A stretch of 64,000 nucleotides of DNA from Impatiens glandulifera (Eukaryota; Streptophyta; Magnoliopsida; Ericales; Balsaminaceae). The notes below the pieces were generated by a model. That model was not told the origin of the DNA. It saw nothing but the letters and a program-made list of their open reading frames with translations, and did not search any database. This document shows, in pieces, positions 36,401 through 46,260 of the stretch. A program made the translations under genes and the position numbers. The first letter of the stretch is position 1. Every line of letters begins with the position of its first letter. The stretch is from the NCBI RefSeq assembly GCF_907164915.1, contig NC_061863.1:33329133-33393132 (forward strand). Reading direction: 5' to 3'.

Positions 36401-36622
36401 AATACAAGTGTTATCGCAATCTCCTACAATCCAGTTCTGCATTCTCGGACAAAGCATATTGAAATCAGGCATCATTTCATCCGAGAACACGTCAATCAGA
36501 AGCAAATTCGTCTTGAACATGTTCCTACAGATTAACAAACTACAGACATTTTCACGAAACCCCTACCGGAAGCTAAGTTTTCTCACTTTAGAAACATGCT
36601 AGGTCTTGTTGATCTTGATTGA
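33480..36622 (+). pseudogene. P1 pol (protease, integrase, RT, RNase H)
   Basis: The protease reads YLDSCCSRHMTGN at about 33525, where the usual DSGC is DSCC, altering the catalytic D-S-G triad. Pre-integrase (WHKRLYHLNF...CTACQLGKQ) runs at 33890-34020. Integrase (VIDDFSRFTW, IRSDQGTEF, QQNGIAERR) runs at 34090-34480. RT occupies 34958-35815 with [21 protein letters not shown] and YVDDIIFGS (35681-35692), all intact. RNase H follows at 35764-36535, and the frame ends LGLVDLD at 36622. Frameshifts or stops lie near 33800, 34130, 34485, 34720, 34950, 35815 and 35967. Most domains would be readable individually but the polyprotein is not. Confidence 0.87.
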
Positions 36623-37404
36623 TGTGATTACGTGCATAAACTAAGGGGGAATGTATTATTCAAAGATCAACTAAACAAACGTGAAAGACAGAGGTCTTGA
36701 TTTTTCCTAAGGATTCAGAGCTTGAGAAACACAGCTACTTAGATGAACGTCTACTTTAGCAGTTTCATCTTCATATGAAATCATTGTCTTGGTTATTCTA
36801 ACCTGCTTGGTTAAACGGAAGTGTCTAATAGACGGACACATCTAATAGACGTTAGACGTTTTTACGTCATGAGAAAAAAGATGCTCACGTCTAACCAGGC
36901 ACACGTGTCTCACGTGATGTTATTGCATAATTAGACGTACACGTCTAATAAACTGATTTTCAAAAGGAAGTTGAAAATGTAAAAAGGAGAATAAACGTCT
37001 AACTACTGATGTAATTAGACTCTTCATCTTCTGGCTATTTGGACAGCTGTCTTTTAATGATTTCTGATCAAGTCTATTTTCACGCCGAAAAATCAAATCA
37101 GTCATTCCTCAAAAGAATTGAAGACACATGTCTCTCAATATACAAGAAATGACTAATATTTCTGACAACTTTTGCTTGTACACTTAGTATTAAATGTTTT
37201 GTGTCATGCTAACATTAAATGTTGTGTTTATTGGGAACTGTCTTTTGAAGTTCTTGACGGTAGGAATAATCATTAGTTTTCTTTTATATGATTAAAAACC
37301 CTGATATTGATAGGATCATTCACTCTAAAAGATAGAAAATCCTTGAAATCAATCTCTCTCTCTTTAGAATTCGAATCGTTCTAACCCTTAATCATCAAAT
37401 CATA
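36623..37404 (+). promoter_or_regulatory. P1 post-pol tract and aORF promoter region
   Basis: AAACTAAGGGGGAA (36638-36651) follows the pol stop and is itself followed by TGTATTATTC, resembling an LTR start. TTAGAC or GTCTAA words cluster at 36820-37020, including TTAGACGTACACGTCTAATA. A TATA-like TTTTATATG lies near 37282, and a CT-rich leader (AATCTCTCTCTC) precedes the ATG at 37405. No gene was found here. Confidence 0.55.
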
Positions 37405-38163
37405 ATGTTGCCTTTCCGTCCAAAATCAATTCAAGTGGACTTTCAATCCGTATCCACTTTACAATCTCCGGGAATGCATAGGATGTTCGAATCGTTAAAA
37501 GCTTATGGGCTGAGAAGATTTCTCACCCCTCATGAAACCTATCACGAACAGTTAGTTAACGAATTTTTCGAAACTACCGGATTATATCAGGATAAAGTTA
37601 TTGCTGGAGCAGTAATGGGCCAGATGGTCTGTATCTCAGAAGAATCTTTTGGTGCATTTTTCCATCTCCCAAAAGAAGGTATTGATGATTTCTCAACCAC
37701 TCCTCCTAATCTAATCATTACGATGATGAAAGTCTTTTCAGATTCCCCTCTAGTAGACATTCATGGAAAGAAAAACCTCCTGATGGTTGAATATGCTCCC
37801 TTAAGCGATATCATTTCAAAATCCCTTCTACCTAAAGAAACTTCTTACAAGTATTGTACGAAGGTTTTTCAGATAATGGTGGCCATCACCAGGGGTGTTC
37901 CTATCAATTGGACAAGCTTCCTCTTCGGAAATTTTGTCAGAATGGTTGTCGCTAGGAAGAAAATCTTTGGATTTGATGGTCCTCTCAGCTCTCTTATTTG
38001 TTTTCTTCTGAATGAACCCGGTAAGAGCTTTCCCCTTCCTTCTAAGATCCTGAACTACCATAAAGTGGTAGATTACATTCAAAGGGTGGAGACGCTCAAG
38101 TCAAAGAAAAGGAAAATAGAAGACTCCAACTCCCCTCTAACCGCAGTCTTGGAGATCTCTTAG
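37405..38163 (+). CDS. P1 aORF, plant transposon-protein family, 252 aa
   Basis: A complete, uninterrupted frame from the ATG to TAG. It begins MLPFRPKSIQVDFQSV and carries MHRMFESLKAYGLRRFL (about residues 30-46), QLVNEFFETTG (about 55), FHLPKEGIDDF (about 90-100, the LPxEG motif), LSDIISKSLLPKE (about 135), and ITRGVPINWTSFLFGNFVRM (about 157-176, the NW motif). It ends with a basic segment ETLKSKKRKIEDS that looks like a nuclear signal. It is downstream of pol on the same strand and has its own TATA-like region. It closely matches the broken M2 copy. That this frame stays open while gag and pol decay in the same element is notable. The function is unknown. Confidence 0.78.
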   Translation: MLPFRPKSIQVDFQSVSTLQSPGMHRMFESLKAYGLRRFLTPHETYHEQLVNEFFETTGLYQDKVIAGAVMGQMVCISEESFGAFFHLPKEGIDDFSTTPPNLIITMMKVFSDSPLVDIHGKKNLLMVEYAPLSDIISKSLLPKETSYKYCTKVFQIMVAITRGVPINWTSFLFGNFVRMVVARKKIFGFDGPLSSLICFLLNEPGKSFPLPSKILNYHKVVDYIQRVETLKSKKRKIEDSNSPLTAVLEIS

Positions 38164-38189
38164 GTTGACGTCTACCCTTTCCAGAAGTT

Positions 38190-38222
38190 ATGACTAGGAA
38201 GAAGAAGAAGAAGAAGAAGAAT
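38190..38222 (+). repeat. GAA microsatellite
   Basis: GGAAGAAGAAGAAGAAGAAG follows the aORF stop. The M2 element has the matching CTTCTTCTT run at about 54433-54450. Confidence 0.85.
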
Positions 38223-38443
38223 AGAGATTAAATGTCTTTTTGGAAGTTATTTTGAATGTTATCATGACGTTTTTGGTAAACTTATTTTGGTTATATTGAA
38301 CAATGCTTTGTGTGTTTCTTCTTAAAACACTCATATGTGATTAACTTGGATATTTTTGATTAAATTACTTGCATGTGAAGGTTTTTGTTTATTTATATGA
38401 TGAATGCATGTTTTGATATATGTATGCAGGTTTGCAATTTCTT

Positions 38444-38461
38444 CATCAAAAAGGGGGAAAT
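38444..38461 (+). other. P1 polypurine tract
   Basis: CATCAAAAAGGGGGAAAT immediately precedes TGTTGGGTC of the 3' LTR. Confidence 0.82.
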
Positions 38462-38624
38462 TGTTGGGTCAAATTATTTTGACTAAGTGTTGAAATAATT
38501 TAACCACTGAGATTTTGATGATGAAATAACTTATGAGTTTTGATACAGGTTTATTGAAACAATTTGTCATAATACTTGGATCAAATGAGGGTCATTAGAT
38601 TGATTTTGGCTTTCATTGCATAAA

Positions 38625-39250
38625 ATTAGACTTACAGTCTAACTCATCGGAGTTAGACGTGTAGTCTAATAGACGTGTAATTAAACATTTAGTCTAATGA
38701 ATGCACGGAATTAGACGTAAGTCTAATGCATAGAATTAGACGTACAGTCTAACTCGTCGGAGTTAGACGTGTAGTCTAATGAATGCACGGAATTAGACGT
38801 AAGTCTAATATGTTTGCAATTAGACGGGTAGTCTAATTGATATTCGGAATTAGACGTACAGTCTAACTCATCGGAGTTAGACGTGTAGTCTAATACATTA
38901 GTAATTAGGCGGGTAGTCTAATTTATGCGGAATTAGACATACATTCTAACTTAGTGAAGTTAGACGTGCAGTTTAATAGAGTGTGAAAGTTAGACGTGCG
39001 TCTAACTCCTTCAGACAAGTCTGAGGTAGAACTGGAATTAGACGTGCAGTCTAACTTAGTGGAGTTAGACGTGCAGTCTAATGGTTATTGGATAATTAGA
39101 CGTATAGTCTAATTATGAGAAAGTTAGACGTGCGTCTAACTCCTTCAGACAAGTTTGAGGTAGAACCGGAATTAGACGCGCAGTCTAATGGTTATTGTAA
39201 TTAGACGCGAGTATAATTCTATTAGACCAGGCGGTCTAATAGACGTTTTT
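38625..39250 (+). repeat. TTAGAC/GTCTAA array in P1 3' LTR
   Basis: The same units and order as at 30640-31265, with small losses of single motifs. Confidence 0.83.
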
Positions 39251-39916
39251 CTATTAGAAGGAGATGACTTATTTCATTAGACTGATTTTCACAATCCGTC
39301 TAACTGAAATACGTCTAATGCTCAGTTTAAGCAGTATGCTTGAATCTAGCAATTTACCTACTCACGTGCTATATCTGTACCCTACTTATGCTCCACTTTC
39401 TAGTGAATATTAGTACAACAGCTATATGCATCCAATCAAGGAATGCCACATAAGATAATTTTCCTCACATTACATGTTTTGCAGGTACATCCCTGATGGA
39501 TTATTCGGCGCACTACCAGTGTTGTACGACCATGATCCTTGTGCTCAGAACCTGTTGTGTACAATGGAGGCTTTCCAATGGAAGAGTGCCATGTATCATT
39601 CTTGAAGATTCGACCGTTAGCTCTTGCTCATTACTTAACAAATCTCAAGGACAACGGACAATCTACCTCACAAATTAGCCGAACGAACAAGCAATCTGAT
39701 TTCGTAGAGAGAAAAACTACTCAATCATCTTGCTTACTGAACTGTGAAGCTTCTTTCTGATTGTACTGTGTGTGAATCGAGAGAGAGAGCTAGAATCAAA
39801 ACACCTTTAGCTGAGTGATATTCTTCATGTTGTAATTGAACAGAAAGTATTCTGTTCAATAGTGAGCTAAGTGTGTGTGTAAACTGTATTTGATTCGAAC
39901 CATATCATAGTGAATC

Positions 39917-40188
39917 TGATACAAGAGGAAAGAATATTAGGGCTATTACACTATGGAGGGAGTGGCAGTTATTGATAGACTAGTATAAATATAATATTGG
40001 TTGTTAAGAATAGATAGAAAATGATTTTATGAAAAATATTGTTAGAGTTTCTCTCTCTCATCCCCATTGTATTCACCCTAGCAGTTAGGGTTTTATCTTT
40101 TTCCTTAAGTTTCACTACTCATCTCAATATAATTCTTCTGCTCTTTTATGTTCAAGATTTATACCTAATTCTACTACAAGGTATAACA
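39917..40188 (+). repeat. 5' LTR of small element, 272 bp
   Basis: TGATACAAGAGGAAAG...CAAGGTATAACA. The possible promoter AGTATAAATATAATATTGG lies at about 39981-39999. The single difference from the partner is A at about 40038, where the other LTR has C. Confidence 0.93.
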
Positions 40189-40189
40189 G

Positions 40190-40201
40190 TGGTATCAGAG
40201 C
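40190..40201 (+). other. PBS of small element
   Basis: TGGTATCAGAGC followed by TCG, the initiator-Met tRNA type, one base after the LTR. Confidence 0.88.
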
Positions 40202-40888
40202 TCGATTCTGGCAAATTAACGAGGTATGTCGTGAGTTATTAGCCGGTTGATCGGAAATGGAAAAAGGAAGTCCATCGTCCATCTGGAAACAAGTTGAATA
40301 AGGTCAGATTGCTCTGATTTTCATTTCTGAAATTTCTGATATTTGATTGAAAGGCGAGAAGCAGGATGCTGTGCATACTGCAGAATTTGTATTCCGATTA
40401 TTGAAAACATTAGAATCGATCGGTGAATTTGAAGAGAAGGCAGCAATTGAATAATAACAGTGAAGAAGACGAAGCAGGAAATGAAGTGGTGCGGTGGAAG
40501 ATCGTCGGATTGCGTGAGGAAATGACGAATCGACCTGGATCATCTGAGAGACAACCATCAACACAACTGTGAGTGATTGTGTGGATCTTACCTGGTTATC
40601 TGGTCACCTCCTTTCTTTGTATCCATGAATATTAGAATCCGGCTACAATCCATGATATCCTCTTGTAACTTCACCATTTGTTGTACTTCTGATTCTTAGA
40701 CATAATTTCAACGTGCTAGCGAATAGAACGATTAGCTTTTAGATCTTCTGGTTCATCTGAGAGACAACCCGAAACCGGATTTCATTAGTCGTTTAATTTC
40801 AGAAATTGATTTCCAAGGTTTGGGATAGGAATCCTGTAAACAAGTCGCTACTAGTGAGATTTCTCTCTTAATTAAGTTGGAGTGTGCA

Positions 40889-41065
40889 GTTGGGAACCAG
40901 AGGTCAGGTTTGGGAACCAGAGGTCAGGTTTGGGAACCAGAGGTCAGGTTTGGGAACCAAAAGACAGGTTTGAGGTTTGGGAACCAGAGAACAGATTTGA
41001 CTGTCAGCAGGTTTGACTGTCAGGTTTGAGGTTTGGGAACCAGAGAACAGATTTGACTGTCAGGT
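40889..41065 (+). repeat. 20-bp tandem repeats GGGAACCAGAGGTCAGGTTT
   Basis: Three exact copies and a fourth changed copy run from 40891, followed by longer variants (GAGGTTTGGGAACCAGAGAA and CAGATTTGACTGTCAGG) to about 41065. They lie upstream of the single gene of the small element. Confidence 0.85.
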
Positions 41066-41205
41066 TTGACTGTTTTACACAGTTGGAAACAGGGATCAGA
41101 TTGAACTGTTACTAAATTGTTGAAATACTGGATTATATTGTTTTGGGATTATTAGTGTGGCTAGCTGAGGTTAAAGAGGATCATCAAATTTTCTTGAAAG
41201 TGGAA

Positions 41206-41970
41206 ATGGCTGAACTCGAAATGGAAAACGAACTAAAAGAGATGGGTTTGAAATTTCAGGAAAGTGATAAAAGATTAGACCGAAATGATCAACGGCTCAA
41301 CCGAATGGAAGAAATGTTGATCTCAATGCAGAAAGTGATTATGCAATTAGAGAAAAATGTTAACGGTGAAACTCTTAAGCAATCGATGGATGTTTTAGAG
41401 AAAGAACAGAACTATGTTTACGGATTGAAGACCTCAAGTCCGGTTCCTCAAGTGTCCCAACAAACAAATGTTGATGAAGAAAAAGTGGAGACTCAAGTGG
41501 AATACGAAACAAAATACGACGATTTTGGGTTTGGAGAAAAGATATGCGGTATTGCAAAATTGTCGATTATTTCCTTGCAAGTCCCAAAATTAGTCTTAGG
41601 AAACGAGATGTCACTAAAGGTGATTAACGAACAAGAAGTTCAATTGACATACATTGATACATACAATTGTGATCAAGTTGAACGAGGCATAGCTCAATTT
41701 GCTTTCACAATTGATGCATTTGAGAGTCTCAAAGAACGAATCTTGGCCAACGAACCTCTGTTTCAATCATTTCATGATTTAAGACAAAAAGTTGGATACT
41801 TTTTGTGGTTTGAAGAACCACCAGATGATAAAAGTTATATTCGAAGAACTTTTGGTCATAAGTCATTGATGAGATACAAATACTTCCTATGGTTTGAGGA
41901 ACCACCCGATAGTCTACAGAAGCAATTCCGGCTATTGATATGGTTCGAAGAGCCACCAGATGCTTTATAG
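41206..41970 (+). CDS. Coiled-coil protein of small element, with FLWFEEPPD repeats
   Basis: The first ATG gives MAELEMENELKEMGLKFQ, about 254 residues. The frame is open upstream to 41143 but without another ATG. Residues 1-60 form a strong coiled coil with KRLDRNDQRLNRMEEMLISM, similar in style to the N-terminus of some retrotransposon gag proteins. The middle is unremarkable. The last 75 residues hold three spaced copies of (F/L)(L/I)WFEEPPD at DNA positions of about 41800, 41883 and 41935. There is no zinc knuckle, protease or RT. It may be a gag-derived packaging protein or a captured host fragment; I cannot tell which. The frame is intact, in keeping with the youth of the element. Confidence 0.6.
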   Translation: MAELEMENELKEMGLKFQESDKRLDRNDQRLNRMEEMLISMQKVIMQLEKNVNGETLKQSMDVLEKEQNYVYGLKTSSPVPQVSQQTNVDEEKVETQVEYETKYDDFGFGEKICGIAKLSIISLQVPKLVLGNEMSLKVINEQEVQLTYIDTYNCDQVERGIAQFAFTIDAFESLKERILANEPLFQSFHDLRQKVGYFLWFEEPPDDKSYIRRTFGHKSLMRYKYFLWFEEPPDSLQKQFRLLIWFEEPPDAL

Positions 41971-42012
41971 TTTCAACAGCACCTTCGACTATTGTCGTTC
42001 GCGGACGAACGA

Positions 42013-42029
42013 AGTGAAAGAGAGGGTAA
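42013..42029 (+). other. Purine tract of small element
   Basis: GTGAAAGAGAGGGTAA directly before the 3' LTR serves as the likely plus-strand primer site. It has two pyrimidines. Confidence 0.6.
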
Positions 42030-42301
42030 TGATACAAGAGGAAAGAATATTAGGGCTATTACACTATGGAGGGAGTGGCAGTTATTGATAGACTAGTATA
42101 AATATAATATTGGTTGTTAAGAATAGATAGAAAATGATTTTATGAAAAATCTTGTTAGAGTTTCTCTCTCTCATCCCCATTGTATTCACCCTAGCAGTTA
42201 GGGTTTTATCTTTTTCCTTAAGTTTCACTACTCATCTCAATATAATTCTTCTGCTCTTTTATGTTCAAGATTTATACCTAATTCTACTACAAGGTATAAC
42301 A
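42030..42301 (+). repeat. 3' LTR of small element, 272 bp
   Basis: Matches 39917-40188 except for one base. Confidence 0.93.
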
Positions 42302-42582
42302 GAATCCTTCCGGTGGTTGGAAGAAGGGGTGACGTAGGAGAGTTTCTTTGAACATCCATAAACAAACTGTTGTGTTCTTCATTTCTGTCATCTTTTCATA
42401 TTTCATCTTGTGCTTCAAACCCAAGTAAACAATTCCGTCTTGAATCTCTTTCAAGTGTTTACACAAGTTTGCGTAGAATAGAAAGCGAATTAAATCCCTA
42501 ATATGATTTCTTTCAAATCGTTTTTCATAAGCCTTCATCCTTAGCCAGACCCCCGTCTATATCGATAAAGCCGATCCTATCA

Positions 42583-42989
42583 ATGTCGTTCACTGTTTCA
42601 CCAGGACGCATCTTGAAGCTATCAAATTGTTGAGTGGCAATCATAATCTTGTTTTCCTTGGTTTGCTCGTTGCCCTCACACAGTTGGGTGAGTCTGTCCC
42701 AGACCTCTTTGGCAGTATCGCATTCGATAATGTAGTTGAACATGCTGTCATCGAGAGATCTATACAGAACATCAAGAGCCATGTTATTAAGGTTGTTCTG
42801 CCTCTTTTCTTCATCGGTCCATTCAGTTTTCTCCTTATCAATCTTGATAGGACCTTCGGTGACGACACTCCACATGTCGTCATGAAGAGAAGAAAGATGA
42901 GCACGAACTCTTTTCTTCCATACAATGTAGTTTTCTCGACAGAAAGTTGGAATGGCTGTAGCACTTGCATATTTGGTTATGGTCGACAT
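42583..42989 (-). pseudogene. M1 gag, N-terminal third
   Basis: The minus strand begins MSTITKYASATAIPTFCREN and continues IVWKKRVRAHLSSLHDDMW, MALDVLYRSLDDSMFNYI, AKEVWDRLTQLCEG and DSFKMRPGETVNDI, where P1 is inserted. This is the standard N-terminal domain of copia gag and is uninterrupted up to the junction. The rest continues at 30467. An open frame running on into the P1 LTR to 42525 is an artefact of the junction. Confidence 0.85.
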
Positions 42990-43020
42990 TTTTCAGGAAA
43001 AGCTTGAGAATAGAAACATA

Positions 43021-43032
43021 GCTCTGATACCA
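43021..43032 (-). other. M1 primer binding site
   Basis: The minus strand reads TGGTATCAGAGC next to the 5' LTR. Confidence 0.86.
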
Positions 43033-43034
43033 AT

Positions 43035-44931
43035 TGATAGGATCGGCTTTATCGATAGAGACGGGGGTCTGGCTATTGATGAAGGCTTCTGAAAAACGGT
43101 TTTAAAGAAATTTTGTTAGGGATTTAATTCGCTTTCTGTTCTATGCAAACCCTTGTAAACACTTGAAACAGAATCAATGCGGAATTGTTTACTTACGTTT
43201 GAAGCTCATGATGAAGAATGAAAAGATGACAAATGAAAAGACACAGCAATTTGTTTATCGATGTTGGGAGCAAACTCTCCTACATCACCCCTTCTTCCAA
43301 CCACCGGAAGGATTCACTATAATATGATTCGAATCAAATATAGTTTGCACACACTTAGCTCACTATTGAACAGGACACACTCTGTTCAATTTACAAGATG
43401 AAGAATATCACTCAGCTAACAGTGATTTTGATTCTATCTCTCTCTTGATTCATACACAGTACAATCAGGAAAGCAGCTTCACAGTATGGATATTCAAAGG
43501 CTTGATTTCTCTCTCTATAATTCCGGCAGTTCGTCTGTTGTCCTTATGATTTGATAAATACTGGGTAGAGACTAACGGTCGAATCTTTAGAATGATACGT
43601 GATACTCTTCCATTGGAAAGTCTCCATTGTACACAGCAAGTTCTAAGCATAAGGATCGTGGCCGTACACCAACTAGTAGTGCGCCGAATATTCCATCAGA
43701 GATGTACCTGCAAAACAAGTAATATGATGGAAATTCTCTTACGTGGCATTCGTTGGGTGGTTGCATATAGCTATCGTACTAATCTTCACTAGAAAGTAGA
43801 GTAGGAGTAGAGTAAAACTATAGCACGTGGGTAGGTGGGTGCTAGCTTCAAGCATACTTCTTAAGCATAGCATTAAACGTATTTCAGTTAGACGACCTCG
43901 TCTAATGAAATCAAACATCACCGTCTAAGACCAGAAACCATTAGACCGCCTGGTCTAATGGGATTAGACTTACGTCTAATTACAATCACTTCAGACTAAT
44001 CTAAAGGAGTTAGACCACACGTCTAACTTTCACCAATTAGACTTCACGTCTAATCTTTCACAAACCATTAGACTGCACGTCTAACTCCACTGAGTTAGAC
44101 TGCATGTCTAATTCCAGTTCTACTTCAGACTTGTCTGAAGGAGTTAGACTACACGTCTAACCTTTCTCTTTCTATTAGATTGTACGTCTAACTCCACGAG
44201 TTAGACTGCACGTCTAATTACGGTTCAACTTCAGACTTGTCTGAAGGAGTTAGACGTTTACGTCTAACTTTCACAATCCATTAGACTGCACGTCTAACTC
44301 CGCTGAGTTAGACTGCACGTCTAATTCCAAATATATTAGACTGCACGTCTAACTCCGTTGAGTTAGACTGCACGTCTAATTCCGAATATATTAGACTACA
44401 CGTATAACTCCGCTGAGTTAGACTGCACGTCTAATTCCGAATATATTAGACTTCACATCTAACTCCGCTGAGTTAGACCGCACGTCTAATTACGAGTTTC
44501 ATTAGACTGTACGTTTAATTACAAGTTCTATTAGACTGCACGTCTAACTCCGTTGAGTTAGACTGCACGTCTAATGCCGAATTCATTAGACTACACGTCT
44601 AACTCCACGAGTTAAATTGCACGTCTAATTCTGAATTTATTAGACTGCACGTCTAACTCCACAAGTTAGATTGCATGTCTAATTCCGAAATTCATTAGAC
44701 TGCACGTCTAACTCCACTAAGTTAGACCTGCACGTCTAATTCCAAAATTCATTAGACTGCACGTCTAATTTTATACATCTAATACCAAATCAGTCTAATG
44801 AGCCTCATTAGAACCAAGTCTTATGAAATATGATTTCGATAAACCTGCATCAAAGCGCATAAATCATTTAATCATCAAAATCCCAATAGTCAAACTATTT
44901 CAACACTTAGTCAAAATAATTTGACCCAACA
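43035..44931 (-). repeat. M1 5' LTR, 1897 bp
   Basis: Plus-strand view TGATAGGATCGGC...GACCCAACA. The partner of 22568-24558. It has one copy of the MSA-like GACTAACGGTCGAATC near 43570. Confidence 0.87.
43870..44770 (-). repeat. TTAGAC/GTCTAA array in M1 5' LTR
   Basis: The same dimeric unit as at 23445-24410. The TTAGACTGCACGTCTAA core is repeated about thirty times. Confidence 0.85.
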
Positions 44932-45564
44932 CAACGTATGAACAACTGCAACGTACCTCACCCGTAGAAGATAATATCAAATGATATTTAGTGCACTATA
45001 TGTTCTGTACGGCCATGATCCCAATACTCAGAGTCTGTTGTACTCTCGTACAATAGGCGGTCGTCCAACGGACACATACCACGTGTCCACATAGAATATC
45101 CGACCGTTAGTGCACTTCAACCATAAATATATGCCCAAGGACAATGGTCAAACGACACACAACAACAAATAACGAACGAACGTGTCTCACTTACAAGCTT
45201 CAACTTCATTAAACTTGCTTCAAGAAATTCACTTACGAACAATCTTGTCTATTTGTTTAATACTTGAATTTCTCTTGTTATCTCATTATCTCACTATGTG
45301 ATTATTCTATAATTGGCTTACTATCTCTACTGTGAGAAATCTCAGTGTTGTAAGTTGAACAGAGGGTATTATGTTCAACGTAGTAGTAGAGTAGAAAAAG
45401 GGATGACGTAGGAGTTTTATCTACGAACATCCATAAAATTCCTTGTGTTCATTACTTTCTGCCATTGGCATTCATTTGTGTGAAGCTTTAAATCCAATAA
45501 GCAGTTCTGCACTTGAATCCATCTCAAGAGTTTGTGACGATATGCAAAGAATATAAACAGATAC
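44932..45564 (+). repeat. Family D 5' LTR, middle segment
   Basis: The sequence between the M1 and solo-LTR insertions. It includes CCGACCGTTAGTGC (45100-45112) followed by ATAAATATAT (45123-45132), an MSA-like motif plus TATA in the same relation as in the other LTRs. It also has the shared GGGATGACGTAGGAG (about 45400). The first five bases are the M1 target repeat. Confidence 0.7.
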
Positions 45565-45739
45565 TGTTGGGTCAAATTATTTTGACTAAGTGTTGAAATA
45601 ATTTATCCCCTGATATTTTGATGATGAAATAATTTATAAGTTTTGATACAGGTGTATTAAGACAAACATGTCTTTAGACTTGGTTCTAATGAGGGTCATT
45701 AGACCGATTTTGATCTCCATTCGCATTAAGTTAGATGCA

Positions 45740-46260
45740 AGTCTAATGAAATTAGACGCTCAGTCTAACTCCGCGGAGTTAGACGGGGGCAGTCTAATAG
45801 TCTAAAGGAATTAGACACGAGTCTAATGGAATTAGACGTCCAGTCTAACTCATCGGAGTTAGACGTGTAAGTCTAATAGACGTGTAAAGAATTAGACGGG
45901 TAGTCTAATGAATACACGGAATTAGACGTAAGTCTAATAGAATTAGACGTACAGTCTAACTCATCGGAGTTAGACGTGTAAGTCTAATAGACGTGTAAAG
46001 AATTAGACGGGTAGTCTAATGAATACACGGAATTATACGTAAGTCTAATAGAATTAGACGTACAGTCTAACTCATCGGAGTTAGACGTGTAAGTCTAATA
46101 GACGTGTAAAGAATTAGACGGATGGTCTAATGAATATGCGGAATTAGACGTAAGTCTAATAGAATTAGACGTACAGTCTAACTCATCGGAGTTAGACGTG
46201 TGAGTCTAATAGACGTAAAGAATTAGACGGATGGTCTAATGAATATGCAGAATTAGACGT
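45740..46260 (+). repeat. 111-bp higher-order array in solo LTR
   Basis: CTCATCGGAG recurs at 45849, 45960, 46071 and 46182, an exact 111-bp period. Each period contains several TTAGAC/GTCTAA pairs (GAATTAGACGTACAGTCTAA, TTAGACGTGTAAGTCTAATA). Confidence 0.9.

Larger units (their letters stand above)
39917..42301 (+). mobile_element. Young 2.4 kb non-autonomous LTR element
   Basis: Two 272-bp LTRs, which by my reading differ at one base, flank a 1841-bp interior. The direct repeat GAATC (39912-39916 and 42302-42306) flanks the element. The unoccupied site is preserved in the partner LTR of P1 near 31935 (AGTGAATCCTTCCG). The LTRs have TG...CA ends, and a PBS and purine tract are present. The interior has no pol domain and one open frame. 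It is the youngest insertion in the window and must use proteins from another element. Confidence 0.93.
30468..42582 (+). mobile_element. Copia element P1 with gag, pol and aORF, inserted in M1 gag
   Basis: LTRs at 30468-32217 and 38462-42582 (the latter enlarged by a nested element) begin TGTTGGGTCAAATTATTTTG and end GATCCTATCA. PBS, gag, pol, post-pol tract, aORF and polypurine tract are in order. It interrupts M1 gag: DNA left of 30468 and right of 42582 encodes adjacent parts of that gag in the opposite sense. The expected 5-bp target repeat is not seen (TGAAT left, ATGTC right). The RT region is a 285-codon open frame, but gag and pol have several frameshifts. Confidence 0.87.
38462..42582 (+). 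repeat. P1 3' LTR, interrupted by the small element
   Basis: It starts TGTTGGGTCAAATT and ends GATCCTATCA at 42582. Subtracting the 2385-bp insertion and one 5-bp target repeat leaves 1731 bp, close to the 1750-bp partner. Confidence 0.86.
22568..44931 (-). mobile_element. Pol-less copia element M1 with gag and long aORF, nested host of P1
   Basis: Flanked by the 5-bp repeat CAACG (22563-22567 and 44932-44936). Its LTRs (22568-24558 and 43035-44931) have the same ends as those of P1, M2 and the solo LTR. With P1 (30468-42582) removed, the interior is PBS, gag, about 800 bp of spacer, a long degenerate aORF and a polypurine tract. Protease, integrase, RT and RNase H are absent: sequence after the gag end (QIWISKGLIDRGPN) passes directly into the aORF promoter region. 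It is therefore non-autonomous, like the TR-GAG class, with an extra gene. Confidence 0.88.

Noticed and set aside
41729..42037. Minus-strand frame in the small element
   Set aside because: It is antisense to the coiled-coil gene and runs into the LTR; no supporting features.
42525..42582. Gag frame extended past 42583 into LTR sequence
   Set aside because: The extension is created by the P1 insertion junction.
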